In this document: positions 50,557 to 59,122 of the stretch, one piece after another
Numbering within the stretch: position 1 is the first letter of the stretch
Layout of the letters: every line of letters starts with the position of its first letter
Assembly: GCF_036010505.1 (NCBI RefSeq)
Contig: NZ_CP108569.1
Location: forward strand, 6,774,001-6,838,000
Direction: 5' to 3'
DNA length: 64,000 bases
Origin: Streptomyces sp. NBC_01197
GTDB lineage: Bacteria; Actinomycetota; Actinomycetes; Streptomycetales; Streptomycetaceae
Made by a program: the position numbers and the translations under genes
The notes under the pieces: generated by a model
The model's database searches: none
What the model was told of the DNA's origin: nothing
What the model saw: the letters and a program-made list of their open reading frames with translations, nothing else

Positions 50557-52248
50557 CTACAGCTTCGAGATCTCGTCCACCAGGTCGTCGAGCCCCAGCG
50601 ACCCCTGCGACAGTGCGGCCATGTGCCAGGTCTTGGCGTCGAACGAGTCGCCGTGCGCCTTGCGGGCGTTCTCGCGGCCCAGCAGCCAGGCGCGCTCGCC
50701 CAGCTTGTACCCGATGGCCTGGCCCGGCATCGACAGATAGCGGATGAGCTCGCTCTCCACGAAGTCCGCGGGCCGCCCGCTGTGGTTCCCGAAGAACTCC
50801 TGCGCCAGCTCCGGCGTCCATCGCTCGCCCGGGTGAAACGGCGACTCGGCCGGAATCTCCAGTTCCAGGTGCATGCCGATGTCCACGATCACCCGGCAGG
50901 CGCGCATCATCTGCGCGTCCAGATATCCGAGCCTGCGCTCCGCGTCCGGCAGGAATCCCAGCTCGTCCATGAGGCGCTCGGCGTAGAGAGCCCAGCCCTC
51001 CGCGTTGGCGCTGACCATGCCGACACTCGCCTGGTAGCGGGAGAGCTGGTCCGCGACGTGCACCCACTGGGCCAGCTGGAGATGGTGCCCGGGCACCCCC
51101 TCGTGGTACCAGGTGGAGACCAGGTCGTACACCGGGAAGCGGGTCTCGCCCATGGTCGGCAGCCAGGTGCAGCCGGGCCGCGAGAAGTCCTCGGACGGCG
51201 GTGTGTAGTACGGAGCGGCGGCGCCGCCCGGCGGTGCGATCCGGGACTCGACCTTCCGTACCCGCTCGGCGAGTTCGAAGTGGGTGCCGTCGAGCGCGTC
51301 CATCGCCTCCGACATCAGCCCCTGGAGCCACTTCTGGACCTCGTCCACGCCCTCGATGTGGGTGCCGTGCTCATCCAGGTGCGCCAGCGCCTCCCAGGGA
51401 CTGGCCCCCGGCAGGATCTTCCCGGCCTCGGTCCTCATCTCGGCCAGCAGCCGGTGGTATTCGGACCAGCCGTACGCGTACGCCTCGTCCAGATCGAGGT
51501 CGGTGCCGTTGAAGTAGCGCGACCAGCGGGCGTACCGCTCGCGGCCGACCGTGTCCGGCGCGTCCTCGACGGCGGGCGCGTAGACGTCGCGCATCCAGTC
51601 GCGCAGCGAGGCCACCGCAGCGGTCGCGGAACGGGCAGCGGAGTCCAGCTCCTTGCGCAGCGAATCCGGGCCCGCGGCGGCGAACTCCTCGAACCAGCCG
51701 GTGCCTTCGCCGCCGGAGCCGGCCCACTCGGTGAGCTGACCGATGAAGGTCTCGGTCGGGCGCGGACCGCCGAGCAGCCCCCGCTCCAGCCCGAGGGCCA
51801 GGGACTCGCGATACCCGTCGAGCGCGGCGGGCACGCCGCCGAGGCGCTCGGCCACGGCCGCCCAGTCCTCGTCGGTCTCCGTGGGAGTCACGGTGAACAC
51901 CTCGCGCACGGCATGGGCCGGGGAGTGGATGTTGCTGACGGCGCGCAGCGCCTCATCGGCCTCGTGGACGGCCAGTTCGGCGTTGAGCCGCTCACGCAGC
52001 AGCCTGCCGCACCGCCGCTCGGCGTCACTGCCCCCGCCCGGCCGGCGCTCCGCCGCGTCGAGTTCGGCCAGGGTCGTCCGCGCGAGCGCGGCGAGGGCGG
52101 CCTGCCCGGCGGGGGAGAAGTCGGGGAGGGCGCCGGAGCTCTCGCGCACTCCGAGATAGGTGCCGGTGATCGGGTCGAGAGCGATCAGGGAGTCGACGTA
52201 GGCGTCGGCGACCTGACGGGGCAGTGGGCTGGTGAGAGTCTGTGACAT
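50557..52248 (-). CDS. DUF885 family putative metallohydrolase
   Basis: 563 residues of the DUF885 family, related to zinc peptidases. The metal-binding HExxGHH motif is WYHEGVPGHHLQLAQ in the second half, with a downstream EGWALYAERLMDELGF helix supplying the third ligand, and GYLDAQMMRACRVIVDIG. No signal peptide is seen, so it is cytoplasmic. Substrates of most members are unknown. ATG 52248 is the natural start, since earlier in-frame sequence is in the intergenic region. Single gene. Confidence 0.88.
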   Translation of the reverse strand: MSQTLTSPLPRQVADAYVDSLIALDPITGTYLGVRESSGALPDFSPAGQAALAALARTTLAELDAAERRPGGGSDAERRCGRLLRERLNAELAVHEADEALRAVSNIHSPAHAVREVFTVTPTETDEDWAAVAERLGGVPAALDGYRESLALGLERGLLGGPRPTETFIGQLTEWAGSGGEGTGWFEEFAAAGPDSLRKELDSAARSATAAVASLRDWMRDVYAPAVEDAPDTVGRERYARWSRYFNGTDLDLDEAYAYGWSEYHRLLAEMRTEAGKILPGASPWEALAHLDEHGTHIEGVDEVQKWLQGLMSEAMDALDGTHFELAERVRKVESRIAPPGGAAAPYYTPPSEDFSRPGCTWLPTMGETRFPVYDLVSTWYHEGVPGHHLQLAQWVHVADQLSRYQASVGMVSANAEGWALYAERLMDELGFLPDAERRLGYLDAQMMRACRVIVDIGMHLELEIPAESPFHPGERWTPELAQEFFGNHSGRPADFVESELIRYLSMPGQAIGYKLGERAWLLGRENARKAHGDSFDAKTWHMAALSQGSLGLDDLVDEISKL

Positions 52249-52331
52249 GCGGACATCTTCGTACGGCGGGGAGTTCCGCGCCATCGATCTCCGGGTCGTC
52301 ACTCTCCGGGACGGCGCTCTCGGGCCGCTGC

Positions 52332-52805
52332 TCACCCCGGGGGCAGCAGCGGCCCGCAGTCCCACTGCTGGAAGATCAGCCGGGTCTCCACCCGGGCCAC
52401 TTCGCGGTGGGCCGTGAACTCGTCCAGAACCAGGCGCTGCAGGTCCGCGGTGTCGGCCACCGCCACGTGCACCAGGTAGTCGTCAGGCCCCGCCAGATGG
52501 AAGACGGCCCGTGACTCGGGCAGCGCCCGGATCCGCTCCACGAACGGGCCGACCAGCTCCCGGCGGTGCGGCCGTACCTGGACCGAGAGCAGCGCTTCGA
52601 GGCCCCGCCCCAGTTTCGCCGGGTCGAGCCGCAGCTGATGGCCCAGCACCACTCCGGAGCGGCGTAGCCGGGCCACCCGGTCGAGGCAGGTCGACGCGGC
52701 GACCCCGACCTCGGCGGCCAGCTCCCGGTAGGTGGTCCGGGCATCGTTCTGCAGGAGGCGGAGCAGATGCAGATCGACCGGGTCGATTACGACAGATTCG
52801 GCCAT
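52332..52805 (-). CDS. Lrp/AsnC family regulator
   Basis: 157 residues. N-terminal HTH (LDPVDLHLLRLLQNDART-like opening, then YRELAAEVGVAASTCLDRVA) and C-terminal RAM ligand-binding domain (FHLAGPDDYLVHVAVADTAD). Such regulators sense amino acids and usually control an adjacent divergent gene. Here the divergent neighbour, 59 bases away, is a cystathionine gamma-synthase-type enzyme, so a sulfur amino acid is the likely ligand. Start ATG 52805. Confidence 0.92.
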   Translation of the reverse strand: MAESVVIDPVDLHLLRLLQNDARTTYRELAAEVGVAASTCLDRVARLRRSGVVLGHQLRLDPAKLGRGLEALLSVQVRPHRRELVGPFVERIRALPESRAVFHLAGPDDYLVHVAVADTADLQRLVLDEFTAHREVARVETRLIFQQWDCGPLLPPG

Positions 52806-52864
52806 CGGCCGAACGTAACACGGGATGTGGCCTGAACTGCCCGGTAGGTGTTCAGGGTTCCCGC

Positions 52865-54103
52865 ATGGAATCCGATGCCTCGACCACATCCAGGGCCCTG
52901 TCCACCGAAGCCGTGCACGCCGGGCGCGAAGACCTCGCCGGTCTCGGCCTGCACGCCGTCCCGATCGATCTGTCGACCACGTACCCCTCGTACGACAGCA
53001 GGCAGGAGGCGGCCAGGATCGACGAGTTCGCCGCCACCGGCGCCCGCCCGCAGGGGCCGCCGGTCTACGCCAGGCTCGACAACCCCACCACGGCGCGCTT
53101 CGAGACGGCGCTCGCCCGGCTGGAGGGGGCCGCGAGCGCGGTGGCCTTCGCCAGCGGAATGGCAGCGCTCAGCGCGGTGCTGCTCGCCCGTGCGAGCCAG
53201 GGGCTGCGCCATGTCGTCGCGGTCCGCCCGCTGTACGGGTGCAGCGACCATCTGCTCACCGCTGGGCTGCTCGGTACCGAGGTGACCTGGACGGACCCGG
53301 CGGGCGTCGCCGACGCGATCCGTCCGGAGACCGGCCTGGTGATGGTCGAGACGCCCGCCAACCCGACCCTCGCCGAGATCGACATCCGGGCGCTGGCGCA
53401 CTCCTGCGGCTCGGTTCCGCTGCTCGTCGACAGCACCTTCGCGACCCCGGTCCTCCAGCGGCCGCTGGAGCACGGGGCGCGGATCGTCCTGCACAGCGCG
53501 ACGAAGTATCTGGGCGGGCACGGCGATGTACTGGCCGGGGTGGTGGCCTGCGACGAGGAGTTCGCACGGGTGCTGCGGCAGCTGCGCTTCGCGACGGGCG
53601 GCGTCCTTCACCCGCTGTCGGGGTACCTGCTGCTGCGCGGTCTTTCGACCCTGCCGGTCAGGATGCGGGCCGCCGCCGGGACGGCCGCTGAACTCTCCCG
53701 CAGACTGGCCGCCGACCCGAGGATCGCGGCGGTCCACTATCCGAAGCTGGGCGGCGCCATGGTGGCCTTCGAGGTGCACGGCGATCCGCACCGGGTGATC
53801 GCGGGCGTACGGCTGATCACCCCGGCCGTCAGCCTCGGCAGCGTCGACACCCTCATCCAGCACCCTGCCTCCATCAGCCACCGCATTGTGGCCGAGGGAG
53901 ACCGGCGGTCCGCAGGCGTGAGCGAGCAGCTGCTGCGGATGTCGGTGGGCCTGGAGGACGTGGACGACCTCTGGGCGGATCTGGACGGGGCGCTCAGTGG
54001 CCGCTCTGCTCGCTCGGCCCGTACGGCAGTTCATGCGGAAGGCCGTACGGCAGGTCCTGCGCCGGACGGGAGTGCGCGGGTGTCGTCGCCAGTCGTGCGG
54101 TGA
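52865..54103 (+). CDS. Cystathionine gamma-synthase/gamma-lyase family PLP enzyme
   Basis: 412 residues of the Cys/Met-metabolism PLP family: YARLDNPTTARFETALARLE, VETPANPTLAEIDIRALAHS, DSTFATPVLQRPLEHGARIV and the PLP-lysine motif SATKYLGGHGDVLAG. The C-terminal region has SLGSVDTLIQHPASISH. It catalyses gamma-replacement or gamma-elimination on cystathionine, methionine or O-acylhomoserine; which one cannot be fixed. The last 35 residues are Arg/Ala-rich and overlap the convergent ACT-GNAT gene by 110 bases. It is divergent from, and probably regulated by, the AsnC protein. Confidence 0.9.
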   Translation: MESDASTTSRALSTEAVHAGREDLAGLGLHAVPIDLSTTYPSYDSRQEAARIDEFAATGARPQGPPVYARLDNPTTARFETALARLEGAASAVAFASGMAALSAVLLARASQGLRHVVAVRPLYGCSDHLLTAGLLGTEVTWTDPAGVADAIRPETGLVMVETPANPTLAEIDIRALAHSCGSVPLLVDSTFATPVLQRPLEHGARIVLHSATKYLGGHGDVLAGVVACDEEFARVLRQLRFATGGVLHPLSGYLLLRGLSTLPVRMRAAAGTAAELSRRLAADPRIAAVHYPKLGGAMVAFEVHGDPHRVIAGVRLITPAVSLGSVDTLIQHPASISHRIVAEGDRRSAGVSEQLLRMSVGLEDVDDLWADLDGALSGRSARSARTAVHAEGRTAGPAPDGSARVSSPVVR

Positions 54104-55481
54104 TCACCAGAGTGCCTTCCTCGATCTGGTAGTCGAGGGGCAGCCCGAGGCCGCGCATCGCCGCCACCATGCCGGTGTTGGACGCCTGCGTCACCGCGTA
54201 CACGCTCTCGCACCCGGTCTCCTCCGCCAGCGCCACCAGTCGGCCGAGCAGTTCGGAGCCGATGCCGCGGTGCTGCCAGGCGTCCTCGACGAGCAGCGCG
54301 ACCTCGGTCTCGTCGCCGTCCCACAGGAGGTGGCCGAGGCCGACGATGCGCCCCGAAGCGGTCTGCACGGCGAGGGTGCGGCCGAACCGGGGGCTCAGCA
54401 GATGGCCGAGGTAGCGGTCCGCGTCGCCGACCGGGCCGTGGTAGCGCAGGCCGAGGGTCCGGTCGGTGCACCGGTCGTGCATCGCCCGGGCTGCCTGCGC
54501 GTCGTCGGGCCCGGCCCTGCGCACGGTGATCTCGTTGCCCTCGGGGAGGGTGAAGACATCCCTGCTGCGGGGCATCCTCGGGCCGAGGCGGGCGTCGAGT
54601 TCGATGAGGGCCCTGGCGCGGGCGAACTCCGTGGGGGTGAACGGCAGATGGGGCCGTTCGACGGTGATCGTGCCGCCGGACGGGTCACGCAGCCGCATCA
54701 CCCGCTCCTCGAGAACGCCCTCCGCGGGCGTCGGCTCGTCGGCGGACGCGTCGCCTGCCGACACCGCGGGCAGCGAGTGGATGGTGCAGCGGCCGAGCAA
54801 CTGGCGCAGTGCCAGCGGGAGTTCGGCGGCGTCCAGGGCCGTGCGGGTGGCGAGGCCCAGCACGCGGGTCGGTGCGTCGACCAGGTCGTGGGCGTCCGCG
54901 CGCTCGATCCAGGTGTCGTGCCCGCCTGCCGCCGCGACCTCGTGGCCGAGCTGCCGGGACTGGAAGGCGGCGGGGGCGCGCAGCAGGAACTCGTCGACCG
55001 TACCGTCGGCGAGCGGGTGGGTCTGGAGCGTCAGGATGTCGACCTGGTGACGGGCCAGCGCCGTGCACAGCGCGGCCAGGCTGCCGGGCTCGTCCCGTAC
55101 GGTCGTACGCATCCGCCACAGCACGGTCTCGGACCGCGCCATCCCGTTCGCGTCGCTGCTGTCGCTGCTGTTGCCGTGCGCGTGGTCGTCGCGGGGCACT
55201 GCGGGCGTGCCGGCCGGGTCGCTCGCGCCGGACCGTCCGGACGACCGTCCGGACGGTGGTGCGTGGCTGTGGTGCTGGGCCCACCAGAGGTGGAACGCCG
55301 CCGTGCCGATGAGCGCCACCGCGGCGGCGACCAGGAGGAAGGGCCCGTCGGGCCCGTGCGCGACGAGATTGGCGACGGCGTCGGCGAGCGCTACGGCGGT
55401 GAACAGGGCGGCCAGTTCGATGAGGTCCCGGCGCCAGTGGTGCGGGCGACGGGTGCTCTTCGCGGGGTTCACATCGGTCAT
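53994..55481 (-). CDS. Membrane-anchored ACT-GNAT protein
   Basis: 495 residues. Two N-terminal hydrophobic helices (LIELAALFTAVALADAVANL; PFLLVAAAVALIGTAAF), a His/Ser/Gly-rich linker, an ACT-like domain (RTTVRDEPGSLAALCTALAR, about 135-205), a middle region, and a C-terminal GNAT domain (AWQHRGIGSELLGRLVALAE, about 415-470). The combination suggests amino-acid-sensing acetylation at the membrane; no characterised homologue comes to mind. ATG 55481 precedes helix 1; a longer reading to 55628 adds a poorly supported leader. It overlaps the PLP-enzyme gene end to end by 110 bases. Confidence 0.78.
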   Translation of the reverse strand: MTDVNPAKSTRRPHHWRRDLIELAALFTAVALADAVANLVAHGPDGPFLLVAAAVALIGTAAFHLWWAQHHSHAPPSGRSSGRSGASDPAGTPAVPRDDHAHGNSSDSSDANGMARSETVLWRMRTTVRDEPGSLAALCTALARHQVDILTLQTHPLADGTVDEFLLRAPAAFQSRQLGHEVAAAGGHDTWIERADAHDLVDAPTRVLGLATRTALDAAELPLALRQLLGRCTIHSLPAVSAGDASADEPTPAEGVLEERVMRLRDPSGGTITVERPHLPFTPTEFARARALIELDARLGPRMPRSRDVFTLPEGNEITVRRAGPDDAQAARAMHDRCTDRTLGLRYHGPVGDADRYLGHLLSPRFGRTLAVQTASGRIVGLGHLLWDGDETEVALLVEDAWQHRGIGSELLGRLVALAEETGCESVYAVTQASNTGMVAAMRGLGLPLDYQIEEGTLVITARLATTPAHSRPAQDLPYGLPHELPYGPSEQSGH

Positions 55482-55667
55482 GCCCTCACTGTGACCGAGC
55501 GGTGTTGCCTGATCACGAACACCCTGTGACTGATGGGTTAAGTGTGATTTTGGTTGATTGGTAACCTTTTCCTGCCGGAAAAGACGCGAAGCGTCCGGTC
55601 CGGTGCCCCATGGTGATGCAGTTGCCATTGCACGTACCCCCTCACCCCAAGTGAACCGACGCGGGCC

Positions 55668-56165
55668 TCAATTGGTTCCTGCCAGCAGCCGGATACCGCG
55701 CTCGATCTCCGGCGGCGCCAGTTGCGCGTATCCGAGCACCAGACGTACGACGTCGTCCCGGGGGCGGGCGGTTCCGTAGTCGGACAGCGGGCGCACGGCG
55801 GCCCCCGCCCGGGCCGCCCGCTCTTGGAACCGGCTCTCCGGGCCGTGAGCTTCCGGCAGCCGCGCGATGACATGCAGTCCTGCGGCGATCCCGCTGACCG
55901 CGGATCCGGGGATGTGCTCTTCGAAGCCCGGACCAGGGCGTCCCGCCGCTCCCGGTAGGCGCGCTGGCAGCGCCGTAACTGACGGTCGTAGCCGCCGCCC
56001 CTGATGAACTCGGCCAGCAGCGCCTACGCCGCGAGCGCACGGCTGGACGGCAGCCGGGTCCCGGCCGGAAGCCGGCCGGTCCGGACCGCGGTGCGCAACG
56101 CCTCCTGCAGCCGGCGGCCACGGCGGCGGGACGGCGCGGCCGTGACCGGCAGCAGCAGCTCCCAG
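55668..56165 (-). pseudogene. MocR-type GntR/aminotransferase regulator, gutted
   Basis: Reading leftward, the N-terminal GntR winged helix (SRRRGRRLQEALRTAVRTGR, then LPAGTRLPSSRALA) is followed directly by sequence from the far C-terminal end of the aminotransferase domain (AEFIRGGGYDRQLRRCQRAY). The roughly 300-residue core is missing, a TAG stop lies at the joint, and a frameshift follows near 55915 before GSAVSGIAAGLHVIARLPEA and the final stop at 55668. It is therefore inactivated. The divergent neighbour is a broken transporter of the type MocR proteins often control. Confidence 0.75.
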
Positions 56166-56174
56166 GCCGGTGAA

Positions 56175-56765
56175 CCGGCAGTGCGATGCGCGGCCGTGCC
56201 CGGCGGGGCGACGTCGGCGGCGTACTCGTGCCGCTGGCCGGGGGGCGCCGACCGGCCCGGCCGGTTCTGCTCGGCGCACTGCTGGTGGCCGCGGGCGCCT
56301 TCGCGGTCCAGGGCTGGGCCGCACCGACGCCTTGGGAAGCGGCTGCTCGGCGGGCGCGCTCGCGGGGGAGGTGGGCTTCGCGGTCCTCGTCCCTCCGGTG
56401 CTGCGGCCGCTCGGTCCGAAGCTGCTGTCCGCCACGGTGTGCGCGGTGGCGGCCGTCGAATCGGCCGGGATCGGCGTGGCGGTGGACGGAACCGGTTTCG
56501 TCCGGGCGGCGGACACCGCGGAGGCGATGGCACTCGGCTGGCAGGCGGTGGTGGTCACCGTCATCGGGTTCGTCTGCTGGTACAGCGGGATGCAGCGGAT
56601 CGGCGCCGAGCGGGCCACGCTGTTCTCGGGCGCCTGATCCCCGTGGCCGCCGCGCTAACCGCGCCCCTGGTCGGCGCCGGGGGCTACGGAGCGCCGCAGG
56701 CCGCGGGCAGCGCTCTGGTCGCGGTGGGCGTGACCCTCGGGTCCGGGGTGGGCGGACCCCGCTCA
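56175..56765 (+). pseudogene. DMT/EamA transporter, frameshifted and 5'-truncated
   Basis: Three successive + strand frames carry pieces of a ten-helix DMT permease: ARPVLLGALLVAAGAFAVQG analogues near 56250, GFAVLVPPVLRPLGPKLLSA and VVVTVIGFVCWYSGMQRIGA in a second frame to a TGA at 56637, and LIPVAAALTAPLVGAGGYGA in a third. The N-terminal third is lost in the same rearrangement that gutted the adjacent MocR gene. Non-functional. Its end abuts the convergent hydrolase gene. Confidence 0.7.
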
Positions 56766-57593
56766 GCGGCTGGTGTCGAGGATGACGCGGGCCACCAGGG
56801 CGGGGTCGTCGCTCATCGGGACATGGCCGCAGCCGGGCAGCCGCACCAGCCGGGCGCCGGGGATGGTGCGCTTGGCGCGGATGCCCTGGCGGCGCAGCAG
56901 GATGCGGTCCTTCGTGCCCCAGGCCACGGTGACGGGTACGGCGCTGACTTCGGACGTGAAGAGTACGTCCCGGCCGGCGGCGAGGGTTTCGTCGAAGCCG
57001 GTCGCGCCGCGCAACGCCCGGGTCTCCGCGACGACGGCCTCCGGTGAACGGCGGCCCGGCCGGGCGTAGATGGTGCCGGTGAGGGCCGCCCGCCCGGCCG
57101 CCGAGCGCGACAGCCGCTCGACCACCGGGGGCGGCAGCAGCCGGGCGCCCTGCCTCATCGCCGTCAGGGTCGAGAACGCGTACCGCCGCTCGCCCGGCGT
57201 CCAGAATCCGGCCGGTGAGAGGGCGGTGACCGACCGTACGAGCTTCCTGTTGCCCAGCTCGAGCGCGAGCAGACCGCCCAGCGAGTTCCCCGCCACATGG
57301 GGCCGTTCGACGCCGAGCGCCTCGCACATCGAGCCGAGGACGGGCACGACCGACGCGAGGTCGTACGGCACGCCGTCGGGAAGCGCGGGCGAGGTACCGA
57401 ACCCGGGCAGGTCAACGGCGATGACCTCGCGCTCGGCGGCCAGGATGTGCACCACGGGGTCCCACGCCTGCCGGTGGTGGCCGATACCGTGCAGCAGCAG
57501 GAGCGGAGCGCCGGATCCGGTGCGCTCGTACGCCACCGAGACCGGCTTCTGCCCCGTCGTCGTGTCGATCGTGAAGGAGACCTGGGCGGACAT
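56763..57593 (-). CDS. Alpha/beta-hydrolase
   Basis: 276 residues of the alpha/beta-hydrolase fold. LLLLHGIGHHRQAWDPV holds the oxyanion HG motif, AVDLPGFGTSP follows strand 4, the nucleophile elbow is AGNSLGG (Ser), the acid lies in WGTKDRIL and the catalytic His in GCGHVPMSDDP. Lipase, esterase, C-C hydrolase or haloperoxidase-like activities all occur with this layout. Start ATG 57593. A pair of TCAGTA repeats lies just upstream and may be a regulator-binding site. Confidence 0.88.
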   Translation of the reverse strand: MSAQVSFTIDTTTGQKPVSVAYERTGSGAPLLLLHGIGHHRQAWDPVVHILAAEREVIAVDLPGFGTSPALPDGVPYDLASVVPVLGSMCEALGVERPHVAGNSLGGLLALELGNRKLVRSVTALSPAGFWTPGERRYAFSTLTAMRQGARLLPPPVVERLSRSAAGRAALTGTIYARPGRRSPEAVVAETRALRGATGFDETLAAGRDVLFTSEVSAVPVTVAWGTKDRILLRRQGIRAKRTIPGARLVRLPGCGHVPMSDDPALVARVILDTSR

Positions 57594-57651
57594 GCTGCTG
57601 CTCCCTGGGGTGGGGGTCCCTGAGAGCAGGAACCGGCACTTAGACGTCGCG

Positions 57652-57675
57652 TCAGTAACAATTACCCTTCAGTAG
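57652..57675. promoter_or_regulatory. Direct-repeat candidate operator upstream of the hydrolase gene
   Basis: TCAGTAA (57652-57658) and TCAGTAG (57669-57675) are direct repeats with 17-base spacing in a locally AT-rich stretch about 60 bases before the hydrolase start. No regulator gene is adjacent except the ECF41 sigma factor. Assignment by pattern only. Confidence 0.3.
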
Positions 57676-57848
57676 CTTGTACTTCAAGGGGCGGGGCGAA
57701 AACGGGTGGCGCGAGAGGCGGATGGCCCGAGGAGGGGGTGGCGTGAAGTGCGGGCCGCGCGAGACGGGGAGGGCGGCGCTGAAGTGGATCGGGTCCCTTC
57801 CGGCGATTCCTTCTGGACACCGGGGTGCGGGTCGGCTGGGATGGGGGA

Positions 57849-58733
57849 GTGGCGATCGACACGGCAACCGACCTCTTCGAAGAACACCGCTCGGTACTGA
57901 CCGGTGTGGCGTACCGGATGCTCGGCCGCGTCGCCGACGCGGAGGACGTCGTACAGGAGGCCTGGCTCCGCTGGTCGGCGGCCGACCGCGGCGATGTGCG
58001 CGAGCCGCGTGCCTTCCTCGTCCGCATCACGACCCGGCTGGCGCTCGACCGGCTCAGGCACGTGCAGTCGCGGCACGAGGCATATGTGGGGCCGTGGCTT
58101 CCCGAGCCGCTCGCCACGGACTTCGGCGCGTCCGTTCCCGACACCGCGGAGCAGGCGGTGCTCGCCGAGTCCGTCTCGTTCGCCGTGCTGGTGGTGCTGG
58201 AATCGCTCTCTCCGCTGGAGCGTGCGGTGTTCGTGCTGCGGGAGGCCTTCGGATTCCCGTACGCGGAGATCGCCGTCGTACTCGACCGCGGCGAGGCGGC
58301 CGTGCGCCAGCTCGCCGGGCGCGCGCGGCGCCATGTGGACGAGCGTAAGCCGCGGTACGACGTCGATCCGGCCGAACGCCGCGTTCTGACCGAACGGTTC
58401 CTGGCGGCGGCGTCGGGCGGGAACCTGGACGAGTTGCTGGCCCTGCTCACCCCCGGAGTGCGCCTGGTGGGGGACAGTGGCGGCAAGTCCAAGGCGCCGC
58501 TGCGCGTCATCGAGAGCGCGGACAAGGTGGGCCGTTTCCTGTTCGGCGTCGCGGAGAAGGGCGTAGAGGATGCCGAGTTCCGCATCAGGGAGCTCAACGG
58601 CGCCCCGGCGATCGTTGTGCTATCGGGCGGCACCGTGGACACCGTGATGCAGGTGGAGATCAAGGACGGCAGGATCGCCGAGATCTATATCGTGCGCAAT
58701 CCTGACAAACTCCTGCTGCTATCCGCGGAGTAG
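57849..58733 (+). CDS. ECF41-family RNA polymerase sigma factor (SigJ-like)
   Basis: About 294 residues. Sigma region 2 (EEHRSVLTGVAYRMLGRVAD, AEDVVQEAWLRW), linker motif WLPEPL, sigma region 4 (PLERAVFVLREAFGFPYAEI) and a C-terminal NTF2-like domain with the ECF41 signatures GDSGGK (usual DGGGK) and NPDKL. In this family the fused domain both stimulates and restrains activity in place of an anti-sigma factor. GTG 57849 gives the usual N-terminus; a GTG at 57825 is possible. The alpha/beta hydrolase gene is divergent; ECF41 factors typically control an adjacent oxidoreductase/carboxymuconolactone-type gene, which is missing here. Confidence 0.9.
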   Translation: MAIDTATDLFEEHRSVLTGVAYRMLGRVADAEDVVQEAWLRWSAADRGDVREPRAFLVRITTRLALDRLRHVQSRHEAYVGPWLPEPLATDFGASVPDTAEQAVLAESVSFAVLVVLESLSPLERAVFVLREAFGFPYAEIAVVLDRGEAAVRQLAGRARRHVDERKPRYDVDPAERRVLTERFLAAASGGNLDELLALLTPGVRLVGDSGGKSKAPLRVIESADKVGRFLFGVAEKGVEDAEFRIRELNGAPAIVVLSGGTVDTVMQVEIKDGRIAEIYIVRNPDKLLLLSAE

Positions 58734-59122
58734 GGCTCTCCGGCCCCTCTGATCCGGGGGGCGGTCCGCTCGTCCGGGTGTGCCCTGGTCTGCCGGGCAC
58801 GCTTTCGCCCCCGGGCCCCTGCGCGCTTTCTGCGCCGACTGCGCTCTTCTGTGCTGCGGGGCTCTTTGGTGCGCTCGACTTTTCGGTTCCGGCTGGTCAC
58901 TTCCTGCTGCCCGCTGCCGCTGCCGGTTGGCGTGGCGGCCCTCTGACCGATAACTTCCCGTGAACGCACTGCGTCATGACTCGACTCCGTTCCGCTATCG
59001 GGCGAGGATTGGTCTTGACCAAGAAGGGGTGCCGCCCTACTCTCGCAGAGTTAGTGCAGGAACCTTTAATAAACAAGGGCACGGAAAAGCCGCCGGGCGT
59101 ACGGCGATTGCGGAGGATCAGG
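58734..59122. other. Intergenic region before the GntR regulator gene
   Basis: 388 bases. A GTGCCC / GGGCAC hairpin at about 58781-58800 may terminate the sigma-factor transcript. A pyrimidine-rich stretch occupies 58800-58930. The GntR operator-promoter is at 59009-59043. No gene is supported. Confidence 0.5.
59009..59043 (+). promoter_or_regulatory. DasR-like operator overlapping a consensus promoter
   Basis: TTGGTCTTGACCAA (59009-59022) is a perfect palindrome closely resembling the dre sites of DasR-type GntR/HutC regulators (core TGGTCTAGACCA). Its right half contains a -35 TTGACC (59015-59020), followed after exactly 17 bases by TACTCT (59038-59043). The geometry predicts repression by the downstream regulator or by DasR. 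Confidence 0.75.
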
